Of a stretch of 64,000 nt of DNA, positions 43,043-53,590 are shown piece by piece. Location: contig JAHBBC010000028.1 of NCBI GenBank assembly GCA_019915015.1, positions 310,001-374,000 on the forward strand, written 5' to 3'. The first letter of the stretch is position 1. Each line of letters opens with the position of its first letter. This DNA is from Auriscalpium vulgare (lineage: Eukaryota; Basidiomycota; Agaricomycetes; Russulales; Auriscalpiaceae). A program made the position numbers and the translations under genes. Below the pieces are notes generated by a model, which was not told the DNA's origin, did no database searches, and saw nothing but the letters and a program-made list of their open reading frames with translations.

Positions 43043-45293
43043 TCAGAACATTGGGCAGAAGACTGGTATGCGAGAGGGCGAGAGGGATGGCGAGGGCGTA
43101 GGCGAGAGTGATGGTGACCTATTTGGGGAGCTCGGGCTCTTCGGCACCCATACTTTGCTCGGAGTTGGGCTAGTAACCTCATCGTCGTCATCTTCGTCGC
43201 CCCAGGAAGTACTCCGCAGGCCAGAAGAATTCGAGAGCGGCGATGGAATGCGCGTCGCCTTGTGGAACGAACGCCACCCGTCGCGTAGCGCATACGGGCG
43301 GTACTCGACTGGCGCAGGAAGGCGGTGCGCGAGCTCCTCGACGTCCACGCGCGGCAGCGGCGCGTGGCAGAACTTGAGCGCCTCGCGCACCAGCACGCCC
43401 GCGCGGAGGATCGGGCGCTGGCGGTCGGTCACCTTCGTGGAGGAGGATGTCATCGGCGGCAAGTCGGAGGGCCAGGTGTCGTCGTCATCAAAGTCAGAGT
43501 CGGAGGACTCGGGAGTCGCGGGAGGAGTGATCAATGGAGTGTCTTTCGTCGTGAGAGACGCAGGTTGTGCAGCGGGTCTCGAGCTGGACCAGAACTGGTT
43601 CTCCAGCTTCGACTCCAGGTGCTCGATACGTTCGCGCAGTGCGGCGATCACCGCGTCCTTCTCATCGACCTGCTCTGCGAGCTCCGTCTTGTCCGCGATG
43701 AGCTCGTCGAGCTCGCAGACGCGGGCGTCCGTCGCCTCGACATACTTCTCGAATTTGATCTCGAGCGCCGACATGTCCTTCTCAAGAGCGGCGAAGGCAG
43801 AAGTCTGGATGTCGATCTGGACCTGGTAGTCTTCAGAGGTAGCCTCGGCAGATGCGAGCTGCGCAGAAAGCTCGTGCTGGGTGATAGAGGAGACTTCGAG
43901 AGCGGCCTCGAGGCGCTTGACTTCAGCCTGCGCCATCGCAGCCGCCTCGACGGCCTCGCTCTTCTCGGTTGTCAGCGCGAGTTCATCTTCTGCAGCGACA
44001 GACAGCAGCAGATCCTTCTCGACGGTGGCAGCGTCGAGCATATCCTTCTGGTCATTGGATTCCTCGATGAGCTCCATCAATAGTGTCTCCTGATCAGCTA
44101 CCTTGTGCGCGAGGTCAGCCTTCTCCGTGGTCAGAGAGGCAATCGTCCCACGGAGCTGCTCGACGAGAGCCTTGAGCTGGTCATTCTACAAGACAGTCAG
44201 TGGGTGCGGATATACACAAACGGCGCACTTTACTGACCTCCTCGGAAAACGCCTCCTTGCCCGCAGCAATGATAGAGCGCTGCTCGTCGTCTTCAAGCCG
44301 AGCCTCCGCGAGCATGGAGAGTAAGACTTCCTTCTCATCATCGAGCGCCTGGAGCTGATCCTTCTGCGCATCGGTCTCCTGGACGAGTTCGATGAGCCGG
44401 GCATCCTGATTCTTCTCCAACTCGGCGACACGAGACTTAAGGTTCTTATTCTTGAGGAGGCCGGATGTGAGCGGAGTGCAGGTGGAAGGATGAAGAGAAG
44501 CGTACCTTGAGCCGCAGCCTCGTTCGCATCTGCAGCATCGCCTCCGATAACTGCTTGATGTGCGCGGCCTTCTCGGCGACGAGCTGGTAGCCGACATCCC
44601 TTGCTGTGGTCATGACGAGGAGGCATACCCTAGTATCGTCGTGCTCGGCTTCCAACTTGGAGATGGCCTGGCGATGCTATAAAGAAACTAGGATTTAGAC
44701 GCAAGGCAGAGTCAATTCGGCAAAGTGCGCACCTCGGCAAGTGTCTGCGCAGTTTCGTCAACCGCCGCGTCGAGAGCCTCCTCGAGCTTCGCAATCTGCG
44801 CTTCGAACGCACGCTCGACGGCACCGCGACCGGCTTCCTGTCGTAGAAGAGCGGCCCTGTCGCACTCGAGCTCCGCGATCCTCGCCTGAAGAGCTGCGTA
44901 GGTGGCGTCGTGTGCGGACATGGTCGCCCGCGCTTGCTCGAGGTCGGCCGCGAGAACAGCGGCTTGGGCGTCCTTGTTGCGCTGCGCACGAACGAGCTCG
45001 GCGACAGTGATGGCGCAGGCAGTGCGTAGAGCCTCTTGACGCGTCTCAGCATACGCGGACTTGAGAGGACGTCCTTCTTCGCAAGGTGGGAAGGCAGCTT
45101 CGTCGTCGTCGCCTTGGTCGCGCAGGACGATGCAGATGACCTTGCCAATGAAGACAAGGAATAAGATGACGAGGAAGGTGATGGCAAAGGTGCATGAGGG
45201 TGGGATAGCTGCGCTGGACGCGAGGTGCACACCGCGCCGCGCATCAAGAAAGAGTGAGAATGTGGAAGGAATGAAGTGCGAGAGTGGGGCCAT
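43043..45293 (-). CDS. Membrane-anchored coiled-coil protein
   Basis: Starts MAPLSHFIPSTF at 45293 with a hydrophobic segment TFAITFLVILFLVFIGKVIC (about residues 37-56) that is a likely signal anchor. It is followed by a long Ala/Glu/Lys/Leu-rich coiled coil in several exons: AELVRAQRNKDAQAAVLAAD..., KLEAEHDDTR..., SRVAELEKNQDARLIELVQE..., then SVAAEDELALTTEKSEAVE.... The heptad region covers about 500 residues; a phrase of type 'LIE-x-Q/N-DQKD-x-LQA/DA-x-(V)EK(D/E)xLLS' recurs, so it may have grown by internal duplication. The tail is acidic then Ser/Pro-rich (SPTPSKVWVP...PSLSPTPSPSLSPS). Function unknown; possibly a tether or scaffold at an internal membrane. A TATA box lies 100 bases upstream. 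Confidence 0.75.
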
Positions 45294-45392
45294 CGCGAAT
45301 GAGTGTGAGTGGGGAACGACTGTGGGGGGTGCGCGTGCAGGTGGGGGTAGGAAGGAGAGTTGGTCCGGAGGGCTGTCAGCCAGCAGCCCGCG

Positions 45393-45400
45393 AATTTATA
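45393..45400 (-). promoter_or_regulatory. TATA box of the coiled-coil gene
   Basis: TATAAATT on the minus strand about 100 bases before the ATG at 45293. Confidence 0.5.
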
Positions 45401-45906
45401 GACAGCTGCTCAGGTAAGGTGAGACATACCCGTCGGGCTGGAAAGAAATGAATATCTGGCCATGCTCACACCAATGGCTGGAGAAGGGGAGGTTAGCAGC
45501 TGACGTCCCTCGTCGTTCGCGTAACCGTCGGGAAGCTGGCAGGAGGTGCAGTTGAAGCTTCAATCGCACCGTCTCCAACGTTGTACGTTGAATTGAACTC
45601 CGAGTCATCGATTGGGAATCCGGTGGCGATGAGACGATGAACCTGCCGCTGAGCGTTTGCTGGGAGTGCATGACATGAAGATGATCCAATTTTCCGTGGC
45701 TTTCGTTCAACCCCACTTGTGCGTGGTCTAATTTGAGGAGTTAGGTCCTCAGTGTCGTCGTGTCTCCTAAATTGAATTAAATTGCTCACGTCTCCGACAA
45801 CGAATGGTGCGCAGCAAATCTTTGTATGTCCAGATAGCCATCCAGGAAGATGGGATGCAATGATAGGCCAGCCGGAGATGACGGGGCGTCGAGGAGACTG
45901 GAGAGC
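45401..45906. other. Left flank of the KDZ transposon
   Basis: No recognised gene. Small ORFs only. The right-hand continuation of this DNA resumes after 57467, so the element inserted in intergenic sequence as far as can be seen. Confidence 0.4.
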
Positions 45907-45914
45907 CGCGAGCG
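45907..45914. repeat. Target-site duplication, left copy
   Basis: CGCGAGCG, identical and in the same orientation at 57460-57467. Eight bases is the known size for Zisupton-type elements. Confidence 0.9.
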
Positions 45915-46265
45915 CACCTGGTAGTCCCTATAACCGGGGCTAGTAAGCTACGGGATGGTGGGGGGGATCTGTAAGCTAGCTAGCTAGATTTACCTTGATT
46001 TCTGTACCCCGCCGCGGGCCCCGCCGTGGCCGTCCAAGTCGGGAAAGCTCGGCTGATGGGATCCAGCCCGTCCCTCCGCCCCGCGCGGCATATCGGCACT
46101 GCGCTCCCGCCCCGAGCGCCGGACTTCCGCAGCCGGCGGCAACGCTGCCCGTCGTCCCTGACGTCGAGCTCGCTGTCGCCGACGACGACGACGACTTCCC
46201 CGCCCCCCTTGCCCCCTACCCCCAACATCTATATATCAATGGACTCGTATTCACCGTGCGAACTC
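45915..46265. repeat. Left terminal inverted repeat of the KDZ transposon
   Basis: 351 bp, reverse-complementary to 57109-57459 with four mismatches noted. It includes a G run, a (CTAG)n-like GCTAGCTAGCTAG stretch (about 45974-45987), a GC-rich middle and a (GAC)n run (about 46180-46194), features that may serve as transposase binding or end-definition sites. Confidence 0.95.
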
Positions 46266-46407
46266 GTTTATGTATCTTCCCTTTGCATTCACTCTGCTGT
46301 GTGCGTGTCTTTGCAGGCTTTTTCAGGCTAAGTGGTGTATATTAAGGTAACGGGCCCTACAATGTACGCTACTGCTCGATATGAGGCTCTGGAAGTAAAT
46401 GAAGACA

Positions 46408-48080
46408 CTATACCCAAGTCAGAGTGGGGGTCGAGGCAGAGGAGGAACTGGAGGAGGCGTCAGATGTGACAGCAGGGGCCCAAGAAATGGGCGGGCCCCC
46501 GAGCAACGACGGCGCATTACCGTAGGGCGTGAAGTCGCCGCCGGTGGACGCCGCTCCGTACGGTGTGTTGTTGGGAAGGGCGAGCGTGCCGTCAGGGAGC
46601 CCTTGACCCCCGAGGAAGGACGAGCCGACGGCGTCGCCGTCGAAGTTGAAGTTGCTGCCCATGTGGGCGAGGGCCTCGAGGGCGGCGGCCTCTGCTGGGG
46701 TAGGCGGCGCGATCTGGAAGGTGAAAGCGGGTGTGGTAGCAGCAGTCGGAGTGATGAGGGCGGAGGGTGTCAGCTCGAGACTCGAAGGGGCGGGGGAGGG
46801 GTTGGCAAGCTCCTGGAGACGAACGCGCAGCTCGTCGTCGGTCAGCTTCTCCCAGCGGCACCTCCCGTCCTTGAGGGCGTCGATGACCATGTTTAAGTTC
46901 TTCCTGGTGAGCTTGGCGATGTCGTTGACCCTTTCCTCGAGCGGCCAGCCGTGAAGCTCAACGCCGAACTTCTTGACGATCTTCTCGGGGTAGTTTTTAT
47001 ACTCCATCTTGATCTTCTCGCCTCGCGAAATGAGCCGTGCGTCGACGAGGAATGCGACTGTGAGGGAGGGCAAGAAAGGTCAGAAGGTGCACAGGCTACG
47101 ATACGACTTTGTTACTCACCCAAGCTCTCGGAGATCCTCTCTCTAACCCACCCGACGTGATCGTTAATCTTATTTCCTACAATTGTGAACTCTCCTACAG
47201 CAAAGAAGTTAGCTTCGTCGAGTCCGACGTCAAAACGGCCAGGCTCACCGCTTGCGATGTTGCCAACCACGAAAGCCTCAAAGTGGAGAGCCATGTCTGA
47301 CAGGGACAACTTGAACTTGAAGGAGATCCACGACTTCGCGCGAGGGCTGGCGTAGACTATCGGCTTGGCTGTGTGCATCGTGTCACCGCGGACCGCGAGG
47401 ATTATGATCTCGCAGCGCGTTCGCTCCTGCACGGCCACCGCCTGTGAACTGTCAGTAGAGGAGGGCAAGCCATCGACCCGTTACTCACCTCTTGGATCAA
47501 GCTGCCGAAGGTCGCGTCGAAATCCTTCTGCCGCCCTGCCTCCGTCTGGCGACCTGCAGTCTCCTTCTTCTTCCGGGACTTAGCGCCTTCGTCTCGTAGC
47601 TCCTCCAGGTCCCCTTCTGCCATCTCCTTGTACTCTGCCTTGATCTCCGCCATGATTTCTGCGGGTATTGACGAAACCTTGAGGCGATCTCCCGTCTTTC
47701 GTTCTGTGCACCGTCGTCAGCGCGGCGCCCTTCGACTCGCTGGAGAAGCCTGCTTACTCGAATTCAGCTTCTGAAGCTTCTGAGCAAGAAACACGGTCCA
47801 CGCGTTGGGCCCTCGCCTCGAGCGCAAGAGCCTTCCACCCATGAGAAGTCGGCCGGTTACCCAAGGTAGGCTTCTATTTAAGTAATAGCTCAGTCGACAT
47901 CCGCGCGGAACAGAAGACGGGCTTACTTTCCGTGGTCTGTGGCAATTTTCTTTGCCCATCCCAAGAGGACGCCCTGCGCCGCCGATATGTCCTTCTGCAG
48001 GGCCTCCGCCTTGTCTTTTCTGTGTTTCTTCTGAGCAGCGGTAGGCTGCGCTCGCTTGCCTCGCTTTTGGGAGACCATTG
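46408..48080 (-). CDS. HMG-like protein of the KDZ transposon
   Basis: Start at 48080 (MVSQKRGKRAQPTAAQKKHRKD). Exon 1 ends in ATDHG-K; a GTAAGC/AATAG intron restores phase into SLPWVTGRLLMGG and GPNAWTVFLAQKLQKLNS; the next exon gives KVSSIPAEIMAEIKAEYKEM, a Lys/Glu helix region like the DNA-binding HMG-type box (Trp-Phe pair, basic helices). Middle exons carry CEIIILAVRGDTMHT and a hydrophilic ALHFEAFVVGNI block. The C-terminal exon has EYKNYPEKIVKKFGVELHGW followed by LTDDELRVR, then a Pro/Thr/Ala/Gly-rich tail to 46408. The YKNYP...GWP module recurs in basidiomycete transposon-linked proteins. Probable role: DNA binding/bending for transposition or chromatin targeting (inference). Last gene before the left TIR. 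Confidence 0.7.
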
Positions 48081-48351
48081 GGAGCTGGAGGTTTTATGAG
48101 GAAGGGACGACGGCGAGGGTGTGCGGGCAAGGGACGTCGCAGTCCGAAGGACCTGTTTCAAATTGCGCTCAATGTTGACAGAAATAAACAAAACAATCAT
48201 CGAGATCCACGCGTCGCGACGCGATCGAGCACGAGTCGGAGAAATAAAGCCCACCGCCGGAAGCCGGCCCCGTGTCGGAGTTGAAGCTGAAGAGATGGCA
48301 TTACAGTACTGCTACATGAAAAACAGATGGTCACCTGGTGGTGTTTGTACC

Positions 48352-50166
48352 CTAAGGAAGCCCCTCTGCCATCTTTCTCTCCCACTCCATCAACTTTTCA
48401 CGATCGTCTGCCAGCTCAGAGAGCTTGGAGAGGCGGTCGAGCTGAGCCTCCCAGCGACCGGCGTCCAGGGTCGTCCGCTGTGCCTTGGACAGGCTGCCCG
48501 CCGGCCGACATCCGTGCCGAACCCATCGAATGACGTCTCCCCCGCAGAACTGCGTGAAGGAGTAGCGACGCTCCCCAGCCTGAATGTTGGCGTTGCCGTG
48601 GCGAAGACCCGCAGAGGGAAGGAGAATCGTGGAGCCGGAGGGGAATCGAATTTTGATCTTCAAGTCGGCGAGGTACAAATGGCCGCCCTTGTCTGCGTCG
48701 AAGCAGCCGAGCGCTGTGATAACGCAGGGGAGGCTGGGATAGTTCTTCAAGTCGTTGTGCTCGAAGGCCACGGTCTCGGGGCCCATGTTGAAGCACGCCA
48801 TGGGATACGCGCTGTTCTGGAAGTTAGCCTGGAGCTCAGGCTGCGTCTCGAACAGCACAGCCAGGGCTTCGCACATGTCTTGATAGGCCTTGGGGAAGTA
48901 CGCCGCGAGGGCAGCTGTACAAGGCGTCAGAGGGCTCACAACCCAGCAGCACGCCTGGCACTCACCGCTACCGAAGCCCGCGATCCTCTGCACGTCTGCG
49001 CTGCTTAACAGAATTTTCTTGAGCTCCTCGAACTCCGGACTTCCGACGCCGTAGTTGTGCGGCTTCTGTGCGAGGGGTAAGAAACAAAGGAGGCGCCGCG
49101 CTGCAAGCTGCGCACCTTCGGACCTCCGCCGTGGGAGATACCCACGTTCACGGCTGCGTACTTGCCGCGCCTATGCTCGACCACCGGGAAGTGTTTGGGG
49201 TTCTTGGATCTCACCTCTTCGAATAGATCTGCCGCTCGGGCAGCGGAGGCCTCCCAGCGTTCTTCCTCTCCGCGATCCGACGACTCGGCAGGCCGGCCAA
49301 CTAGCACCACGATGATCCTTTCCTGGTCGTCGAGGATCACGTAGGGCGTTCTGCTTGAACCCAGTCAGCGTCACGCTCTGCAGGCTACGGCTAGCCACGC
49401 ACCTTCCATCCCACTCAAAACTCTGGAACCCTCGCTCGTCGAGGTCCTCTGACGCCCAGCGCACCCTCTCCCACGTGTCCAATCGGCGCACGGAGTAGCC
49501 CCCCAGCTTCGTGGCGCCGATGCCCTCGGTTTTGAAACTTGAGATCGCCTCCCGGACAATCGCAGCGTTAAGGTCCTCGGCGTAGAGGCGGAGGACTGCA
49601 GGAGACTGCGTGGAGCCCTGGACCGTTGCAAAGGACCGGGCCCTGCGAGACGCGCGATCGTCGCGGTCTTTCTTCCTTCGCACCCTGCGCGCCTCCTTGT
49701 TCTTGGCCTTGCTTGCCGCCCTCTGCTCCTTCGTCTTCGGCTTTCGAGTCCTCTTCTTTTTGGACGGTGCTCCTGCAGCGCGTTCGCCTGCGGACTTGTT
49801 GGAGTGCGATGGAGCCGGGCTCTGCGCAGAGAGCCGTCGATTGACCGCGCGAAGGTCCAAGGGTTCGACGCGACGCGCGCAAGCCCCGCGGCCGGGAGTG
49901 CCTGCGCCAGAGGATGTCGGAGAGCTGGAGGCGCTTGAGAGCGGCGACTCGGTGAGGGGGCTGAGGGAAGTTGGCGACCAGTCGACTGCCTCCGACGCGT
50001 CTCTGTTTTCGGCCGCAAAGTCGACAGCCCTCGCCACCCGGTCCTCACTCTCGATCGCCCTTTGAAGCAGAGTGCTGAAACGAAGCCTTGTACGAAGAGG
50101 AGCCGGCGGCATGAACGCGCCATGGTCGCGTCCAGAGCGGGTCTGGCAAAAGCCGGCGGTTAGCAA
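48352..50166 (-). CDS. TET/JBP-family 2-oxoglutarate/Fe(II) dioxygenase
   Basis: Oxidises 5-methylcytosine or thymine in DNA in this family; the exact base for this member is unknown. N-terminal Ser/Pro region, then a Lys/Arg-rich segment (KKKRTRKPKTKEQR and onwards, about 49770-49640) suited to DNA or nuclear binding. Core exons: RLDTWERVRW, FQSFEWDGR, ILDDQERIIVVLVGRP, RRGKYAAVNVGISHGGGPK, then KPHNYGVGSPEFEELKK and IAGFGS, AAYFPKAYQDM. The catalytic exon has His-x-Asp as FEHND (His 48757-48759, Asp 48751-48753), FPSGSTILLPSAGLRHGN with the second iron His (48598-48600), and GERRYSF with the 2-oxoglutarate-binding Arg. C-terminal coiled-coil-like tail, stop 48352. Splicing is regular. The start could also be 50123 or a tiny upstream exon near 50209. 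Confidence 0.88.
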
Positions 50167-50654
50167 GGGAAGCGATCGGTCAGGGCTAGCGCCGCGTACT
50201 GACCTTCATAACGACGGGCGCGGAGTCCACTAATTCAAGTAAGCAAGGGAACGGGCAGGAGTGAGGGGAAGCGGGAACAAGAAGTAGAACGAGGCCCCGC
50301 CGCTCGCCAGTTCCTTGGCTAGAAACGTCCGTGGCGGCGGGGAAGAATCTAAAGTAAAAAGACGCGACACCGAGGGAGAGCTCACCACAGAAAGTTCAGA
50401 CGGACAGGCAGGTGAGGAAGAGAGTCGTGTAGCAGGGCGGGCCTCAGCTTCGCGTCTTTTGTGGGACGTCTTTTGTGGGGCGTGCGTGTGGCCGTTAGGG
50501 AACGAATGTCGGTGTAGATGCCGCGACGCGCCTGTGGCGGGTCTCCGGCAGTTGCCGGAGCGCGGCTTGCGATCTGGCCCAGACGCTAGCATTACCGGCG
50601 GAACGTACGTAGAGTAACTAGGACAAAGCAAGAGTAACTACGAAGCTACCACGC

Positions 50655-51452
50655 CTACCAGCCGTACACCTGCCTGAAATGTGAGCGATTCACCCTGCCA
50701 TGACAAGTAAGCTTTGGTGTGAAGTGCAGAGGGGAAGACAAACTCACATATGGCCCTCGAAGATGAGCACACGATCCTTCTGCGCCGCCTCAAACGCACC
50801 CGCACCCTGTCGAAAGAGGTCCAAAAGCTGGTGGAAGCCCGCGACGCGACGGCGGCGAGCGTGCAAGGCGGTCGTGAAGCGGTTGTCGGAGCGACGACCG
50901 TGAGCCTCACGTCGAAAGGCAGATGCACTCCGGAGGGAGATCTCGAGCTGGGCCTCTAAGTCCTCCAAAAGGGGCTCAAGGCCCGAGGCTGGCCCGCCCT
51001 CTTCAAGCTGTTCCTTGAGCTCGACGCACTTCAGAAGTGCAAAGTCTTCGTCGTCGCGGTCGTCTGCGCTGACGTCGGGATCGAAGGGACTGCTGACGCC
51101 GATGCGACGTACCCGGCCCATTGGACTGTAGTAAGAGCTGCGAAAACATACGATCAGTCAGTTTGCGGTCTTGGGGAGGCTGGGACCACTCACGACGTCT
51201 CCCCATCCAACACACTAAACCTCCTTGCCATGGTGACCACCCTATCGACCTCCGAAAGCCTGCGGCCGCCTTTGCGAAGACCTTTGCGAAGGTGGTACTG
51301 GTACCGTTTCTTCTCCGCCAGCTTCTCTTTGTTCCTAGTAAATAGATAGCAGATGAGTATACTTAAGAGAGTGAAGTGTGTGGTCAGGCGCACCTGGCAC
51401 GGTACCGTCGCTGAGCGGCCTTTCGCTTCTCGCCTGACCGGTTCTCCACCAT
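50655..51452 (-). CDS. Short basic protein of the KDZ transposon
   Basis: Start ATG complementary to 51450-51452: MVENRSGEKRKAAQRRYRAR, an intron (GTGCGC...CTAG) and NKEKLAEKKRYQYHLRKGLR, then RRLSEVDRVVTMARRFSV, an intron, and SYYSPMGRVRRIGVSS followed by an acidic, Leu/Glu-rich helix (about 51060-50900) and an Arg-rich end. A last short intron may lead to a stop at 50655; without it the stop is at 50744. The RRYRxxNKEKL motif, a positively charged helix repeated in basidiomycete transposon-associated proteins, suggests DNA or RNA binding. No catalytic motif is seen. It lies between the TET/JBP and viroplasmin-like genes on the same strand. Confidence 0.6.
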
Positions 51453-51877
51453 TCAGAAGTGTGGTTGCAGTGGATAGTACGTGTTGATGAAAGTGGCGGT
51501 GACGAACCGTCAGGCTTGAGACGCTCTTGATGCCAGCCAAAGGTCACGTGTACGCGAGTCTCGAGAACGAAGTTCAGCTAGCTTTGGGAGATCGACGAGA
51601 CCTGGCAGCGCGCGGATATATAGAACTGCAAACCACAGACAGCCCCAGCTCAGATCTCTACTTACATTTTGTCAAGGATCCAGTCATGGGATGTAAGGTC
51701 TCTGACATTGATTCATGGAGTCTGAGAGCCAGTGTAATGCACGAGTGCCAGGTCTGACTCTTGGCTCACAAATTTTTAGAAGCAGCTCAATTATCGTGGA
51801 GAGGCTCAGACTTCATCATATATAGCCGTTGAAGCAGATATTTATATTCTGTACAGAGGATACATATGTGAATAAAT

Positions 51878-53447
51878 TCAATGTGCTACATGGACACGGC
51901 CCCGAGCCCGTGCGTGTCTGAGCTCTGTGCGAGCAGCCGAGAGCGTCCTGTAGCTACAATGTACGGCGCAACTGACACGGTGAACCTGTTCCTTCGCCTC
52001 TGGCCTGCGCTCGTGTCATCTGGCTGCATATGTTCGGAGAAAGAATCTACTCACCAGGTCCCATAGATGCCGGGCTGGCGACCAACGAAGACCACATACC
52101 ATGGCCCCAGGTCCGACTCCCAAGCGCGGCCGAGGACGGGTTCCACCCGAAGCTTGCTCGCTGTCGAGTGTCTAGAGGCAGTTAATGCGCTTGCGCGACT
52201 CGAGGCGCTCACGCTTGATACGCTCGAGGTGCTCGAGGCAGAAGACGTTGGAGGACCGCCGGAAGCGGCGGCAGCAGGCGGCGAGAGAGTCCACACCCCG
52301 CCGTAGGATTCCGCTGCGGAGCGGAACTGCTGCTGTCGCTATTTGCCAGCGTAAGCAGCGGGCTGCCTGAGGTTTAGAGAAGGGCGTACCTGGATGTAGG
52401 AATGCTCTCCCAGAGCCTCCACATGTCCGTCCTTCAGGGCCTGTCGAAAGAAGTCCGCGGCTTCGAAGGGCGAGTCGAACTCGGTCCATTTCGCGTCGCT
52501 AAAGAAAGCGACCTGAAGGAGGGCGTCTTGGCTGAGAAGCTGCATCAGCGTGTGGGCTTATCGCGACGTGCACCAACTCACCGATTGTACAGGCCTGGAA
52601 CAAAGCCGCGAGTGACGGCTGCGGTCAGCCCTGCAGGAAGAAGTGTCTGTCCTTGGCGACGCAGTAGGACGTGTCTCTGTGAAGGGCGGCTCTGTGAGTG
52701 AGCTGCTCATATTGAAGAGGGAGCGCACGCACCTCCTTGGCGCCGCTGGTGCCTGAGGCAACCACTATGCCTCTCTGATACGCCTCCCGCATCTTATCGG
52801 CCAACGCCCAGGTGGGCACGCTCTTGAACGAGTTTGGGTACAGCCCGAAGACGTGCGCCTCTGCCGTCGCCCTGTGGAAGGCATCAGAGAGGTCCAGGCC
52901 ATAGACGCAGCTACTCACCAGTCTGGGTAGATGCCAGGCACAAAACCCCGACGCACGACGAAGGACGCGGGCTCGTCTTGAAGGCGCGTGTCGACAGGGC
53001 TTGGTGCGGAGCCCTTCTTCGACGCTCCCGCTGTAGAGCTCAGCCCGGAGGTCGGCGCTGTGGCCTTGAACGCCTTCACCGCAGTTCCCGGTACACCTTG
53101 CGTGCGGGCTGCAGCTTCGTACCTGTCGTTCGCCACTGTTGTGAGCGTATACCTTGATGTGATGAGACACCACGCACCAAGGACCAACAATCGACACCTC
53201 TCCTGCCTCCCGAACACGGTAGTTATGACTGTTCCTCTGAGCTGGCTGCGGGGAGGCGGCGGTCTCGTGTTCTAACTCTGTTGTTGTAAGTTCAACGTCA
53301 CAGGAGATGCTGAAGTCACTCACTGCGCAGATCCGACAGGTCCAAGGACGCGATCAACTCCGAGAGGTCGTCATCCGCGTCGATGGAGGCCTCCACCTCG
53401 AGGTCTTCCAGGTCAATGTCGATGACGCGCGAGAGGTCGATGGGCAT
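51878..53447 (-). CDS. Protein with several RNase H1 N-terminal/viroplasmin-like modules
   Basis: Starts MPIDLSRVIDIDLEDLEVEA (acidic). At least three copies of the small module with an FVxG(R)xPG(I/L)Y(x)xW core: RRGFVPGIYPDW (about 52925), TRGFVPGLYNR (about 52585) and WYVVFVGRQPGIYGTW (about 52055), each followed after an intron by a Ala/Phe-rich helix such as FEAADFFRQALKDGHVEAL. After the last, splicing to the acceptor at about 52000 gives PEAKEQVHRVSCAV and a stop at 51878. The module is the fold shared by RNase H1 N-terminal domain and caulimovirus viroplasmin, and binds RNA/DNA hybrids or duplexes; here it stands alone, without RNase H. Likely a nucleic-acid-binding accessory protein of the transposon. 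The middle exon borders are not fully resolved. Confidence 0.7.
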
Positions 53448-53590
53448 GTTCGGAGTGGGGGATGGTGGTTGCAGAGCCAAAGGTGTGTTTGTTATCTCTC
53501 GGAGGCTTATCACTAAATCTTGTTGATCTCGCGTGCGCTGGTCTCACGACTTGGCAAGCTTCATTACATCTGATCTACACTACTCAAACA

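Noticed and set aside
43068..44083. Long plus-strand ORFs opposite the coiled-coil gene
   Set aside because: Mirror of a low-complexity Glu/Ala coding strand; no independent signal.
45980..46345. Protein-coding ORFs inside the terminal repeats
   Set aside because: They are identical in both inverted copies and are explained by GC-rich TIR sequence.
51878..53447. Integrated caulimovirus-like virus sequence
   Set aside because: Only the small viroplasmin-fold module is present, within a transposon gene; no capsid, movement or polymerase genes.
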